Below the pieces are notes generated by a model that was not told the DNA's origin, did not search any database, and was given only the letters and a program-made list of their open reading frames with translations. From Welwitschia mirabilis (lineage: Eukaryota; Gnetophyta; Gnetopsida; Welwitschiales): a DNA stretch of 64,000 bases. Position numbers and translations under genes: made by a program. The DNA lies in assembly GCA_051453625.1 (NCBI GenBank), contig JBOZIK010000001.1, positions 268,015,272 through 268,079,271 of the forward strand, written 5' to 3'. Below, in pieces: positions 22,461 through 33,110 of this stretch (positions within the stretch are counted from its first letter, which is position 1; each line of letters begins with the position of its first letter).

Positions 22461-22889
22461 CTTGCTTTGTTTTTGATGATATTGTTTTCTTCATCACATT
22501 TATTCTTAAATATCCATTTGGTACCAATAACTTTGGCCTCTCTACTAAGTTCCAAACATTGTTTCTTTTGAATTATTGTAACTCATTTGCATTGCCAGTA
22601 TTCATTCTTCATGAATTTCTGCTTCATCAAAGCTCTTGGGCTCTATACTTAAAAAATAACAAACATAAGCATACAAATTTTTCATATAACCTTTTATCTT
22701 TACTTTTGAATTAATTTCTCTAATGATGGATTATATCAAATGATCTTTAAGAAGTTTAGGCTTTTTTGGAGTGCCTTCTTTTACTTGAATCTCATTTGTT
22801 TTGGTAGCACATTAATTTAATATGGGAATAATTGTGGTTATGGTTTATTCCTCATCTGTATAGTTTTTTTCTATGTTAATATTATTAAT
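22461..22889 (-). pseudogene. Sirevirus B linker between integrase and RT
   Basis: Minus-strand continuation of pol between the integrase core and RT, broken by stops. It corresponds to the variable C-terminal integrase region and the start of RT (KWIF-KNKCDE type sequence near 22480). No separate gene. Confidence 0.55.
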
Positions 22890-23483
22890 TTAAAAATTTA
22901 TTGATTCTTCTACTATTAAGCTTCTTTTATTGAAAACACAATAGGCTCTACCTCTCGTTGAGTATCCTAGAAAGATAGCTTTATCAGCTTTTGATTTAAA
23001 CTTTCTCAAGTATTCTCTATCTTTTAGAACATAACATTTACTTCTGAAGACTTTAAAGTATGACACATTTGTTTGTCTTCCTATCCATAATTCATAAGGT
23101 GTTTTATCGGTACTGAGTTTAAGATATACTCTGTTGATAATATAACATATTGTGTCAACTGCTTCAGCCCAAAAAGATTTAGGTACTTTCTTATCATTTA
23201 ACATAGTTTGAGCCATTTCTTGAAGAGATCTATTCTTTCTTTCAGCTATACCATTTTGTTGTAGTATTTTTGGAGTTAAAAACCGATGATCAATACCATT
23301 TTCAATGAAATACTTCTTAAAAAAATGATGTTCAAATTCACCACCATGATCACTTCTTATTTTCTTTGTGGTATAATCTTTTTTGTTTTGAATCTTATTG
23401 CAAATTTCAACAAAATTCTTGTAAGCTTTAGACTTATTGGTTAAGAAGACTATCCAAGTATATCTAGAGCAGTTATCAACCAT
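22890..23483 (-). pseudogene. Sirevirus B integrase core
   Basis: Open for 197 codons, the longest clean frame in the window. It encodes the rve integrase core that inserts element DNA. In order: MVDNCSRYTWIVFLTNKS; IRSDHGGEFE (second catalytic Asp of the DDE triad); NGIDHRFLTPKILQQNGIAE followed by RKNRSLQEMAQTML (catalytic Glu in the AERKNR context); and the C-terminal FRSKCYVLKDREYLRKF and KADKAIFLGYSTRGRAY blocks. The first catalytic Asp is expected at the start (MDLVKP..MVDNCSRY). It is interrupted from the upstream part by a stop at about 23484-23513, so the polyprotein is not intact. Confidence 0.9.
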
Positions 23484-23513
23484 TGTAAGGAAATAATGTT
23501 TTCTACCTAGACT

Positions 23514-23741
23514 TCAAGTTTGAGTAGGTTTAACTAAATCCATATGAATAAGTTCTAATGGCATAGACGTGGAAGCTTGTGTTTTACTTTTATGAGAAGT
23601 CCTAATTTGTTTTCCCTTTTGGCATGCATCGCATAATCCTTGTTTTTCTATGTTTATCTTAGAAATTTCTCTAATGATATTCTCATAAATAATCATTTTT
23701 AATTGGCCATAATTAACATGACCTAAACATTTATTCCACAA
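23514..23741 (-). pseudogene. Sirevirus B GAG-pre-integrase zinc-binding domain
   Basis: 75 open codons: MWNKCLGHVNYGQLKMI (family form W-H-R-LGH, here N-K-C), then LCDACQKGKQIRTSHKS (CxxC half of the HHCC zinc site) and PLELIHMDLVKPTQT leading into the integrase core. The first His of the site has changed. Same reading direction and order as in intact copia pol. Confidence 0.88.
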
Positions 23742-23987
23742 CTTATCTTGAGGAACATTCTAAAAATAACATGAAAAAAATGATTGATCGATGCTATAAA
23801 TATTATCTATTGTATTAGCTCTAAAAATCACATCATTTGATTTTCTATGCATAATTTCACATTTTGATTTATCAAAAACTACCTTATGACCTTTCTCATA
23901 AATTTGACTAATGTTTAGTAAATTATTCTTTAAACCACTTACATATAAAACTTCATTAATTCTAGGAAGGTTACCTCCATCAATGCT
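23742..23987 (-). pseudogene. Sirevirus B protease-integrase linker
   Basis: Minus-strand stop-containing stretch between protease and the GAG-pre-integrase domain. It corresponds to the 'LLSISQ'-type linker (the plus strand has 'attaattctaggaagg', and a frame with LKNNLLNISQIYEKG). No separate gene. Confidence 0.5.
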
Positions 23988-24269
23988 TCAAATGCCTTCT
24001 ATTTTTTCTCTTCTATTATCTCCGAAAGTCACTTCTCCTCCATCAAAGTAGCCTAAATATTTGAATCTAAATTTTTCTCCTATCATGTGCCTTGAACATC
24101 TACTATTAAGATACCATCTTGTGCTATTTGAGGCATTAAAAGCTATCTGAATTAACAAACTTTTAAAATAATTAGATTTTATCCATATAATCTTTCTAGA
24201 CTTACATGGTATACCTCCTTTAGGAATAAACTTAAATGAAAAGAAACTAACTAAGTTTGAAAACAACAT
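23988..24269 (-). pseudogene. Sirevirus B aspartic protease region
   Basis: 93 open codons. The copia protease motif W-Y-L-D-S-G-C-S-R-H-M appears as WYLNSRCSRHMIGEKFRF, with the catalytic Asp changed to Asn and Gly to Arg, both single G-to-A type changes. It is followed by VTFGDNRREKIEGI, matching the 'vtfGdn..g.i.G.G' block of the family. The enzyme would be inactive. Upstream, the frame should carry the gag zinc knuckle, which is not recognised. Confidence 0.85.
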
Positions 24270-24428
24270 TAATTTTCTAGCATTGCAAATGAGTTTTGAA
24301 TGGTCTATTCCTTAACAGAAATGATAGATAACTTTCAAAGAGAACTTACCATCACTATTTACCTAATTTTACTATTTTTGTATTTTTAAAGAGATGAAAC
24401 CAATGCCTAATTTGCTTCTAACCAGTTT

Positions 24429-24719
24429 CTAAAATTTAATAATTTTTTCCAATTTGGTAGATCCATCTAAAAATTTATTAAAAGAATAAGATAATTCTTT
24501 TACCTGTAAAGTGAAATCAGAGTTTTTGGATTTTACTCTTTTGAGGCTTAATTCCATTTCTTCCTTTTCCTTGGTAAGGGATTTTGTAACCTTGTTTAAG
24601 TCATTTATCCTTCTAGCTGACTTTTCACATTCTTGATGCAACTCTTGATAGATGTCTTCCAAATCTTCTTGATCTTTAATTCTTCTATCATGGACATCAT
24701 AAACTGATGTGTTTGGCAT
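24429..24719 (-). pseudogene. Sirevirus B gag C-terminal coiled-coil part
   Basis: 96 codons, dominated by charged heptads (LEDIYQELHQECEKSARRIN, LTKEKEEMELSLKRVKS). This is the coiled-coil segment typical of Sirevirus gag, between the UBN2 domain and the zinc knuckle. Only about 280 bp separate it from the primer site, too little for the N-terminal gag domain seen in element A, so the gag start has been deleted in this copy. Confidence 0.7.
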
Positions 24720-24982
24720 ATATTATAAAGGAGGCACAAGTGACATAAAAGAAAATCTCCTTTTTTTTATTATAATCTTGAATATTTCTTTTGTTTATTT
24801 TACTTGATTCCTATGTGTTTTCACTAGCTGTAGTTTATTTTTAAAAAATAGCCTTATGCTATCTAACATATATAAATAAAAGCACAAGTATCAAGGGAGG
24901 GCAAACTTAAAGAATCATAAAAAAGGACAACCATTAAGGGTTCTAAATCTAGATCAGCTAAGATCTAAGAAAATGACTTAAC
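24720..24982 (-). other. Shortened leader of Sirevirus B
   Basis: No gag N-terminal coding sequence is recognised between the gag coiled coil and the primer site. The expected UBN2 domain is absent. Confidence 0.5.
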
Positions 24983-24998
24983 CTACTTTAATACCAAA
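24983..24998 (-). promoter_or_regulatory. Primer binding site of Sirevirus B
   Basis: The minus strand reads TTTGGTATTAAAGTAG, a mutated TGGTATCAGAGC initiator-Met site, directly inside the 5' LTR. Confidence 0.8.
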
Positions 24999-26437
24999 TG
25001 ATAGGATTGACAACCATAGAGGGGGGAGGGGGTGAATAGGTTCTTTCAAAGATTTAACAAATCATATTAAATTAATCAATCTAAAAATAACTTGCATTAA
25101 ATATATTATCCTATGAAGTGCATAATAAGTTAAACTACTAAAAGTAAAGAATCAAAAAACAAAAGCACAAACTACCACTTTAATGCAAGCTAGATTTATA
25201 GTGGCTTAGGAAACTTCTCTACTCCAATTTCGATGATTAGCTTTTTTCAAGATAAATCTTGAATCTCTGTTACTCCACCAAGTATTCTAGATTCACTTGT
25301 AACCTTNNNNNNNNNNNNNNNNNNNNNNNNNNNNNNNNNNNNNNNNNNNNNNNNNNNNNNNNNNNNNNNNNNNNNNNNNNNNNNNNNNNNNNNNNNNNNN
25401 NNNNNNAACCTTTATAAGAAGACTTTTTTAGGCTAATTCTTAACCTTTAGAATAGACTTTTCAAGTCTTAGTCTCACCCTCTAGAAAATAGTATAGTGAT
25501 GTAGTGATTCCTCAATAGCATAGATATTACTTATTCTAAAAATAGTACAATAGATGGAGCTTTCCTCCTATAGAAATATACCACTGAAGCTCTATATTTG
25601 ACTTTGAATGAAGCACATATGCCAATGAGAGATCTCCTCAAGTCATATATATATATATATATATATAACTCAAGATATAAATAATGTCAATGCACAACTT
25701 CATCTTTCAGATCCAAATGATTTTTATCAATGAGAATAGTTTCAAAAGATTTGATTATTCATCTATGGCTTAGTTATTTATAATGAAAGGCTATTAGTGA
25801 AATTTACCTTTAATGGCTATAAATGACTAGAAAATGTCTACCTAATGGCTAGGTAATGGATACATAACATTTAAAAAAATTTCTTTTCTATGTTGTTTAG
25901 TTGACCCCACTAAAGTTTGGTCAACCCCATGTAATGCTATGAATTACATAGGTTGTCCAAGAAAATGATTTAGTTACTCCAGGTTTTTATGTCTCCATGT
26001 CTGGTTGACCTCATGTTGGTCTGGTCAACCCCAGTCTGGTTGATCCCATCCTAGGTCCAGTCAACCCCTTTTCTCTCAGTTTGAGAATATTGTCTATTAG
26101 GTCCTCAAATCTAGTTAACCCCATGAAAATTGGATCGACCCCTTGCAATTCAGTTTAGGGACTCTAGTTCTTTAAGTTAAAGTTCCAGGCAACCACATCA
26201 GAATCTAGTTGATTCCTCTAGATGTAGTTCATTTTCTTTTGATAGCTTTAGATGCAGTTGAGCCCTTTAGGATCTGGTCAATTCCTCTAGAAGTGAAATA
26301 ATTAAGCATGCTTTTGGTGCACATTTTAGTTCCTTCTTTCAACCTACAAAAACCTTAAATGCTTCTACACAAAACATACAACATTAGCTATATAAAATAT
26401 ATTAGTTTGACATCAATTCATAAAAGATCATCCAATA
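24999..26437 (-). repeat. 5' LTR of Sirevirus element B
   Basis: 1439 bp including a 100-N gap (25307-25406). The gap flanks share AACCTT, and the partner LTR runs through this point without extra sequence, so the true length is about 1333 bp against 1320 bp for the 3' LTR. TATA context CCACTATAAAT at 25194-25202 (plus-strand atttatagt). A short (AT)n lies near 25648-25667. GTCGACC-type repeats about 25900-26290. Confidence 0.9.
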
Positions 26438-26442
26438 AAGTT
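26438..26442. repeat. Target site duplication, right copy (AAGTT)
   Basis: Exact match to 18999-19003, so Sirevirus B (19004-26437) is a single insertion with both ends preserved. Confidence 0.85.
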
Positions 26443-26979
26443 AACTAGTTCTATTAATTAAGTTTAATAATGTATTGTCTAGGCCTTAAAAAGTTGGAAT
26501 TCCTAAGAAGTTTTTTAAAATTAGCAGTTGATACAATTTTAAATTTTATATAGAACATTTAAGATTTAGCTTTAAAGTTTAATTTCTTTCTTATATGAAA
26601 TGCTCATACAAGAATTATTATTAAATTATAGGTGATTATTTAACATTTTATTAAGAAAAACTAGGATGCCTTCGAAATGAAAGCATATAACTATCTAAAA
26701 TAACATTTGAATTTAAAATGCATAACATGACATAATGAAATAGAATTAGAGGAAGATTAGAAGAAAAATCATTCACTATATGTAAGCTTTAAATAAATAA
26801 TGTACCTATTACAGTATCACTTTTATAGAATTTTTAAGATTAGTGCCCACATGTCAAAGTCTAATTTGTTGTATCATCTATTAAATAGGTATTCAAAGCT
26901 ATTAAAGAGGATTTTATCATAACATTCTATAAAAGAGTATTTTTGTCTTTTCCTTGGGTAGAGCTTAAAGGGGAACTTT
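26443..26979. other. Unassigned internal sequence of element Z
   Basis: Continuation of the host element after the Sirevirus insertion. AT-rich; no recognised gene. Confidence 0.35.
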
Positions 26980-27720
26980 AAGTAGTGATTCTTTCCTCAA
27001 AGGAGGTCTTCAAGTAATGATCTTTTTTTGAAGAAATCATTTAAATAGGATTACTCCTTTAAAGAAGTCTTGAATAAAGACTGAGCTTGAATAAGGTCTT
27101 TAAGTAGTGAAGGTTACTTGAAGGAATCTTTTGAGGATTTATTATTGAGATTTCTTAAAGATCTTACTATGCCTTTAATCCTCCCTAATCTTCCATTTAT
27201 CATTATTAAAATCAAAGGGGGACACCTTTCTCCAAGGGGAGGCTTGATCAAAAATCAATCATGTGTCATACCAATCAAGCAATTCCTCAAATGGGATTTC
27301 TAAATATTTTGAAAGAGGTCTAAGAAATGAGTGATAAATCAGGATAAAGGAAGGGCTAAACTCATTTCTTTATTCTTTTCACTTAGCTTTAGGTAGAGGT
27401 CAAAGAAGGTCTTTGAGTACTAAAGGTTACTTAAAGGGGGTCTTTGTGCTTCTTCTTAGAGTAGAAAGGGAATAATAAAGACAAGAGAGCATAATTTATT
27501 TTTAAAGACATTGTAAAAGGGGGTTAGTCATCTATCAAAGGAGTCTTTCATAGGTAACATTTATCTTTTAACAAATTATCAAAAATAGGTTTTTAGCCTT
27601 CTCTAATAATTTGAAGGAGGTCTTCAAGTAGTAAAAAAACTAGTGAAGCTAGCTATAGGATGTTTAGGTAAAAAGGAGTTACTTGAAGGGGTCCTTCAAA
27701 ATAGTAATGCTAACTGCAGA
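26980..27720 (+). repeat. Degenerate array of 'ggtcttcaagtagtgatggttacttgaagg' units
   Basis: Irregular copies of a block close to GAGGTCTTCAAGTAGT and TTACTTGAAGGGGTC, e.g. near 27003, 27088, 27114, 27400, 27427, 27608 and 27672. The two halves (cttcaagtag / ctacttgaag) are near reverse complements. The array lies upstream of a TATA-like box and a decayed ORF at 27987, a layout like an enhancer-promoter. The 61-codon frame at 27118-27303 is inside it and is not supported as a gene. Confidence 0.6.
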
Positions 27721-27897
27721 GAGGAGATAAAAGATTTCTATAATTGGCATATTCATCTAAGTTAGAAGAAATAGAGTGTGATATAGGATTTTATAGATCG
27801 AATAGATTTCTTCCAATAGCTAATAAATCAGTAGATTAGATGTGAAATAAAATTACATAAGTTTAAAATTATGAATGAATTCTTATTGTTGCTTTTT

Positions 27898-27912
27898 ATG
27901 TATTTAAATACT
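27898..27912 (+). promoter_or_regulatory. Possible TATA box upstream of the 27987 ORF
   Basis: TATTTAAATAC about 80 bp upstream of the ATG, followed by a short AT-rich leader (caattcaacacaaatttc). Suggestive only. Confidence 0.35.
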
Positions 27913-27986
27913 GTAATGCCTTGATAAATTCAATTCAACACAAATTTCATTTTCTAAATTAAGTTTTGTTAATATTCATCTTAGAG

Positions 27987-28658
27987 ATGGCCTTCAACTC
28001 TAATAACCTGCCAATTACTTCTACTACTTCTTCCTCTCTAAAGAAGTCTAAGCACTACCTGCTTAGAATAGGATCTTCATAAATAAAAATGAACATCACC
28101 AGTGTAGGTAAACCTTCTCCCTGAATTTTAGTAAAAAATGTTCTTACTCCTGATCTCCCATCTTATAATTCAATTTATGAAGTGCTCACTAACTTAAATG
28201 AAATACTTTAAGTGAATTAAATATATTGATTTAGACATGGTAAAATTCCATCCTATTTTGGTCCCATAGTATATTAGTTATGTATAGAGTATTTGAGAAT
28301 TTGGGCTACTGAGCTGAGTTTTACTCTAACTAATGAAATAAATAGATATAATTCATCCCTAGAATAGTTTGTAAGCTATATACAAGAGTTAGAGTAAAGA
28401 GTTTGATAAAATGAGGGTAGCAACCTAGGTTTAAGTCTCTCTACTCTCTATTTTAATGATGATCATGTAAAAATATGGGGACCTTGGGATGAATTATCCT
28501 ATCAAAACTTTTAGGATGTTCATACTAAAGAAACTAAGATTCTAAATAACTCCTACACTACCTACATTTGCTTTCTCCAATAGAAAATTATAAGCAAAGC
28601 AGGTCTAAGAGGAAGAACAAGTATAAGGACCAATTATTTTGAGATCTTATATAATTAA
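27987..28658 (+). pseudogene. Decayed plus-strand ORF antisense to element Z
   Basis: One frame runs from ATG 27987 to TAA 28656 (223 codons plus stop) with about a dozen internal stops and no frameshift. The stops are TAA, TAG or TGA at places where CAA, CAG, CGA or TGG are plausible. Readable blocks: MAFNSNNLPITSTTSSSLKK; KNVLTPDLPSYNSIYEVLTN; FRHGKIPSYFGPIVY; LRIWATELSFTLTNEINRYN; YFNDDHVKIWGPWDELSYQN; TKILNNSYTTYICFLQ; ISKAGLRGRTSIRTNYFEIL. I do not recognise the family. It faces opposite to the gag-pol of element Z. Antisense extra ORFs between pol and 3' LTR are known in Tat-lineage gypsy elements, so this may be one; otherwise it is part of another insertion. Confidence 0.6.
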
Positions 28659-28696
28659 GTTTAACTGCTATTTCTCTCCCTCCCTCTCTCTGTCTC

Positions 28697-28702
28697 TCTC
28701 TA

Positions 28703-28764
<62 letters not shown>

Positions 28765-28767
28765 ACA

Positions 28768-28821
<54 letters not shown>

Positions 28822-29430
28822 NNNNNNNNNNNNNNNNNNNNNNNNNNNNNNNNNNNNNNNNNNNNNNNNNNNNNNNNNNNNNNNNNNNNNNNNNNNNNNN
28901 NNNNNNNNNNNNNNNNNNNNNNNNNNNNNNNNNNNNNNNNNNNNNNNNNNNNNNNNNNNNNNNNNNNNNNNNNNNNNNNNNNNNNNNNNNNNNNNNNNNN
29001 NNNNNNNNNNNNNNNNNNNNNNNNNNNNNNNNNNNNNNNNNNNNNNNNNNNNNNNNNNNNNNNNNNNNNNNNNNNNNNNNNNNNNNNNNNNNNNNNNNNN
29101 NNNNNNNNNNNNNNNNNNNNNNNNNNNNNNNNNNNNNNNNNNNNNNNNNNNNNNNNNNNNNNNNNNNNNNNNNNNNNNNNNNNNNNNNNNNNNNNNNNNN
29201 NNNNNNNNNNNNNNNNNNNNNNNNNNNNNNNNNNNNNNNNNNNNNNNNNNNNNNNNNNNNNNNNNNNNNNNNNNNNNNNNNNNNNNNNNNNNNNNNNNNN
29301 NNNNNNNNNNNNNNNNNNNNNNNNNNNNNNNNNNNNNNNNNNNNNNNNNNNNNNNNNNNNNNNNNNNNNNNNNNNNNNNNNNNNNNNNNNNNNNNNNNNN
29401 NNNNNNNNNNNNNNNNNNNNNNNNNNNNNN

Positions 29431-29492
<62 letters not shown>

Positions 29493-29535
29493 ACTCACTC
29501 ACTCACTTACATACACACACACTGTCACTCTCTCA
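28697..29535. repeat. Compound (CT)n/(CA)n microsatellite with 609-N gap
   Basis: TC-rich lead, then (CA)n with a CACTCACACTAACACTCA interruption, 609 N (28822-29430), then (TC)n, (ACTC)n and a CA-rich tail. All open frames across it (His/Thr, Ser/Leu, Arg/Glu, Cys/Val) are repeat artefacts. Confidence 0.95.
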
Positions 29536-29949
29536 CTCTCACATATAAGATAAATGATTGCATAGGTACTATTGTTTTTCTTCAATCATTTAGTCATTCT
29601 TATTATTGTAACCTCTTACTTCTCAAAGTCTTACTAATTCATTAGAGAACAAATGTCACCTAACAACTATAAATTCTATAATTTGAATAACATCCATTTT
29701 TCTTTCTTAAAGGCAAACCATATTGTATGATAAAAGTTTTTATTAAGAATTTTTTTCCATCCTATAAGATCATCCAATTTCTTCTAAGAGTGAAAATCCT
29801 TCTATACAAGTTTTAATTCTATGATCATTTACTTGATATGTATATCTAGTTTTCTCATTAAATACTTCCATTACTTCATTAGGTAAAATTTTTGTTAAAG
29901 TATATAGCCCAATCTATTTAGTCCAATCTATTTTTAAGTAGACTTTTGT
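29536..29949. other. No recognised gene
   Basis: AT-rich, with an (AT)n run near 29955-29973. Probably the end of the Z integrase region. Confidence 0.4.
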
Positions 29950-30720
29950 TTTTATATATATATATATATATATCTATATAGGTCAAAAACCAAAACCTTA
30001 CATTTAATTTTGAATTTTTTTTTGATATTATGATCATGCCATTTTTTCACTTGTCCTTGTATTAATTCATTTCTTATCAAAGCTTTCTTTCTTTCCTCAT
30101 TTAATTTATTCAGATTATATATTCATTCCATTTGAGCTTTATCTAGATCATGATCCAATTATTTAGCCAATTTATAGGATGTTAATTTCAACTCAATAGG
30201 TAAAGATTCTTTCTTACCATAAATTAAGTCATAACGTATGAAACCTGTACTATTTTTTTCAAGTTATCCTATAGGCCCATAGAGCTTTAGTAAGTTTATA
30301 TGCCAAATTAGTTCTTTTATTATTTACTATTTAATTAAAATTCGGTTTAATTCTCTATTAATTACCTTGGATTAATCATTAGATTAGGGATGATAAGTGG
30401 AGGAGAGTTTATAATGAACCTCATATTTAGATAAACATTTTTCAAAGGCTTGACTAGGGAAATGGGTTTCCTATCTAATATAAGATTCCTAGGCATATTA
30501 AACCTATAAAAAATATTCTTAAATAAGTATTTTACTATAGTCTCAATGGAGTAATTAGAAATAGCCCCAGCTTTAGGACATTTAGTGAAATAATCCACAT
30601 AGGCCAAAGTGCATTTTTTAATAGGACTTTGGATTAATATAACTAATGAAATCTATTTCCTAGACATTAAAGGGTTCTAAAGTGTAAATCCATTATTGGA
30701 GAATTCACATTTCTCTTGAT
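29950..30720 (-). pseudogene. Gypsy element Z integrase
   Basis: Minus-strand Ty3-gypsy integrase. The core at 30362-30607 is open for 81 codons: YVDYFTKCPKAGAISNYSIE (family form DYFTKWPEA), then VKYLFKNIFYRFNMPRNLIL and DRKPIS where the 'sDrG..F' catalytic Asp stands, and FIINSPPLIIPNLMINPR for the 'h..ssPYHPQsNG..er' block. Further 3' (about 30250-29960) a broken frame gives YGKKESLPIELKL and RFWFLTYR-like C-terminal sequence. Several stops. It follows RT (higher coordinates) as expected for gypsy order. Confidence 0.8.
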
Positions 30721-31800
30721 CATGCTCCCTCTGATACTTATCATATCTTTTAGTGTAATTGAAAGAGTCCTTAAATAAAGAAGGCTAATAATATCTTGCA
30801 CTTAATATTTTTATGGCTGTTCTTTTTCATTTATAAGGACCTCCTTTTTCTGCATAAAAAGTTTATAGTATCTTCTTCTGATTAGATTCATTAACATATC
30901 TCCAAATAATATCATCCTTACAAAAATTGAAAAGAATATTATTTTGCTATATTTAATCTTTTTCCTCTCTTAACAATCTATTTTTCTTATAATAGGTTAA
31001 GTAAGTAGGTATTCTATTACTTACTAAGAAACTAGCAATGTTTGTAAACGAAGGAGCTTATTAGAAACTTACTAAATGCTCATTAAGAAACTATTTTGAA
31101 TATCCAATTGTTTAGCTTCTTTAGGGAATTTGAGCTTAGACAAATGATTAGCTACTACATTTTCTATTTTTTTCTTGTCTATTATCTTGAGATTAAATTC
31201 TTATATCAAAAGTATTCATCTTATTATTCAAGAATTGACTTCCTTCTTATTCATAAAATATCATATAGTATTATGATTTACATAAATTTTAATCTCATAA
31301 CCAAGGATATAATGCCTAAATTTCTCTAACGAAATTACTATGATTAGCATCTATTTTTTAATAACTATATAATTTTATTATGTATAATTGAGCTTTTTAT
31401 TTATGTAAGCAATAACATAGGGTTTACAACTATTATCTTTTTATCTCAGAATAGCAATAATAGCATACTATGAAGCATTAGTCATAATGTAAATATGTTC
31501 AACCTCAATGTAATTTTTATAAAATAGGGACTTTAATGAATTTATATTTTAGAATTTGAAAATCCTTATGGCATTCTTAGGTCTATTCATAAGACATATC
31601 GTTTTGTAAAATATTACCCAATGATTTAGTAATTTTACTAAAATTAGTAATAAATCTTCTATAATAATCTACATAACCTAAAAATGATCTCAGTTCAATT
31701 AGTCTAGTTGAAGGAGAAATTTATTTAATGAAATTAATATTTCATTCATTAGTTTTAATTTCTTTGACTAATATCCTATGGCCTAAAGTAAGATCTTTAG
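30721..31800 (-). pseudogene. Gypsy element Z RNase H and RT C-terminal part
   Basis: Heavily broken minus-strand sequence between the RT palm and integrase. Fragments such as the KFLGYVDYYRRFI-type motif (plus-strand 31640-31700) show the RT/RNase H connection. The plus-strand 77-codon frame at 31096-31329 is taken as a shadow. Confidence 0.6.
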
Positions 31801-32790
31801 CTATCATGAGATGACTTTTAAACTAACTCAGCTTCAAATTCATTTATTCACATTAAGTAAGTACATCTTCTAATCTTTTCAAATCTTTATTAAAATAATT
31901 TTCAAAATTTAAGAGAGTATCCATCAAAACCTCAAGTGATATTCCTATTATGTCCTTAAAAATACTATTCACTAGCCTTTGAAAAGTAGTTAGTGCATTA
32001 CATAATCCAAAGGGTATAACTTTAAAGGCATACGTACCACATTTGCAAGTAAAAGTTATTTTTAAATGGTTTTCTAGATATATAGAAATTTGATTACACT
32101 CACTATATCTATTCAAGAAATTTTAGTATTTATAACCAAAAATTATTTCTAAAACCTAATTAACAAAGGATAAAGAAAAATGATTTTTATAAGCATTAGT
32201 ATTTAGTAGACTAAAATCTATGTACATTCTTCATTTATTATTTTTCTTAGAAACTACTATAATAATGCTTAACCATTATAAATCAAAAATATAGTAGATG
32301 AATCCTATTTTTAATAATCTTAAATTTTCTTGCTTAATCACATCTTACATATGAGGATTACATCTGCTTCTTGGTTATCTTGTAGGTTTTACTATAGTAT
32401 CTAAATAAATCTTATATTGTCATACTATAATATCTATCCCTGTAATATCTTCATGAGTTTAAGCAAATGAATTAGTCCATTTTATCAACATTCATTTTAA
32501 TTTTCTTTACTAAGAATGAGTTGATTATTATTAATGATTAAAGGTTGGTTTTACTGAATATCTATGTTGATTTTTCTAAATTTCTATGTACTTTAAACCT
32601 TTCTATGAAGAATGTTTTTTAAGTTCCTATTCCTTCTTAGCTAGTTTAATATTCAAGAAGTAACTTTTTTTTTTTAACCTCTTATTCTTTTAATATCTAC
32701 TGAGCTTCTTTCATAAAGATCATATTAGCACTATCACCCCTATTAGAAGAATAGTTTTTACTTTTTGCCTTATCACATATTTTTATTTGC
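31801..32790 (-). pseudogene. Gypsy element Z reverse transcriptase
   Basis: The open piece 31853-32116 (87 codons) reads YSECNQISIYLENHLKITFT, then CGTYAFKVIPFGLCNALTTF, QRLVNSIFKDIIG, and LEVLMDTLLNFENYFNKDL where the family has EVFMDDF or YLDDIL; the second catalytic Asp has become Thr. The 'FGLCNA..TFQR' form is typical of Athila/Tat-type gypsy elements. Upstream to 32790 the RT N-terminal part is present only as scattered motifs. Confidence 0.85.
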
Positions 32791-33110
32791 TGCACAAGGT
32801 CTCTTAAACTAATCTTCATTACTCCCTCTCCAAAATACATAGTTACATTAGATGTTGTAATTTAAGGTCTTCGCAAAATAATGGAATGTATATTTCCCCT
32901 TGTCCTCATGATAACTAGATCTACTAAATATCCAAATCCTTGTAGTTCTATTGATGTATTTTCCATTATGCTCTTTGGTTTTTTTAGAGTCATATGCCAT
33001 GTAAAAGTATCCATTATATGAAGTTAACTAAATACTTTTAGGGTATTCAAATGTATCATAGAAAATGACATTAACACTAACCCCTAAATCCATCAAAGCT
33101 TACATTATAT
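32791..33110 (-). pseudogene. Gypsy element Z aspartic protease
   Basis: Minus strand, partly frame-shifted: ALMDLGVSVNVIFYDTFEYP carries the D-L-G-A-S-V-N active-site block (Gly-Val for Gly-Ala), and a second frame gives LQGFGYLVDLVIMRTRGNIH and ILRRP (family 'lGRPFLaT'), ending in YFGEGVMKISLRD. This LRP-type protease arrangement is that of Athila/Tat elements. Confidence 0.7.

Noticed and set aside
28639-29553. Frames of 241-304 codons on both strands
   Set aside because: They run over CA and TC repeats and a 609-N gap; no real coding content.
31096-31329. 77-codon plus frame
   Set aside because: Antisense shadow of the gypsy RT/RNase H region on the minus strand; AT-driven composition.
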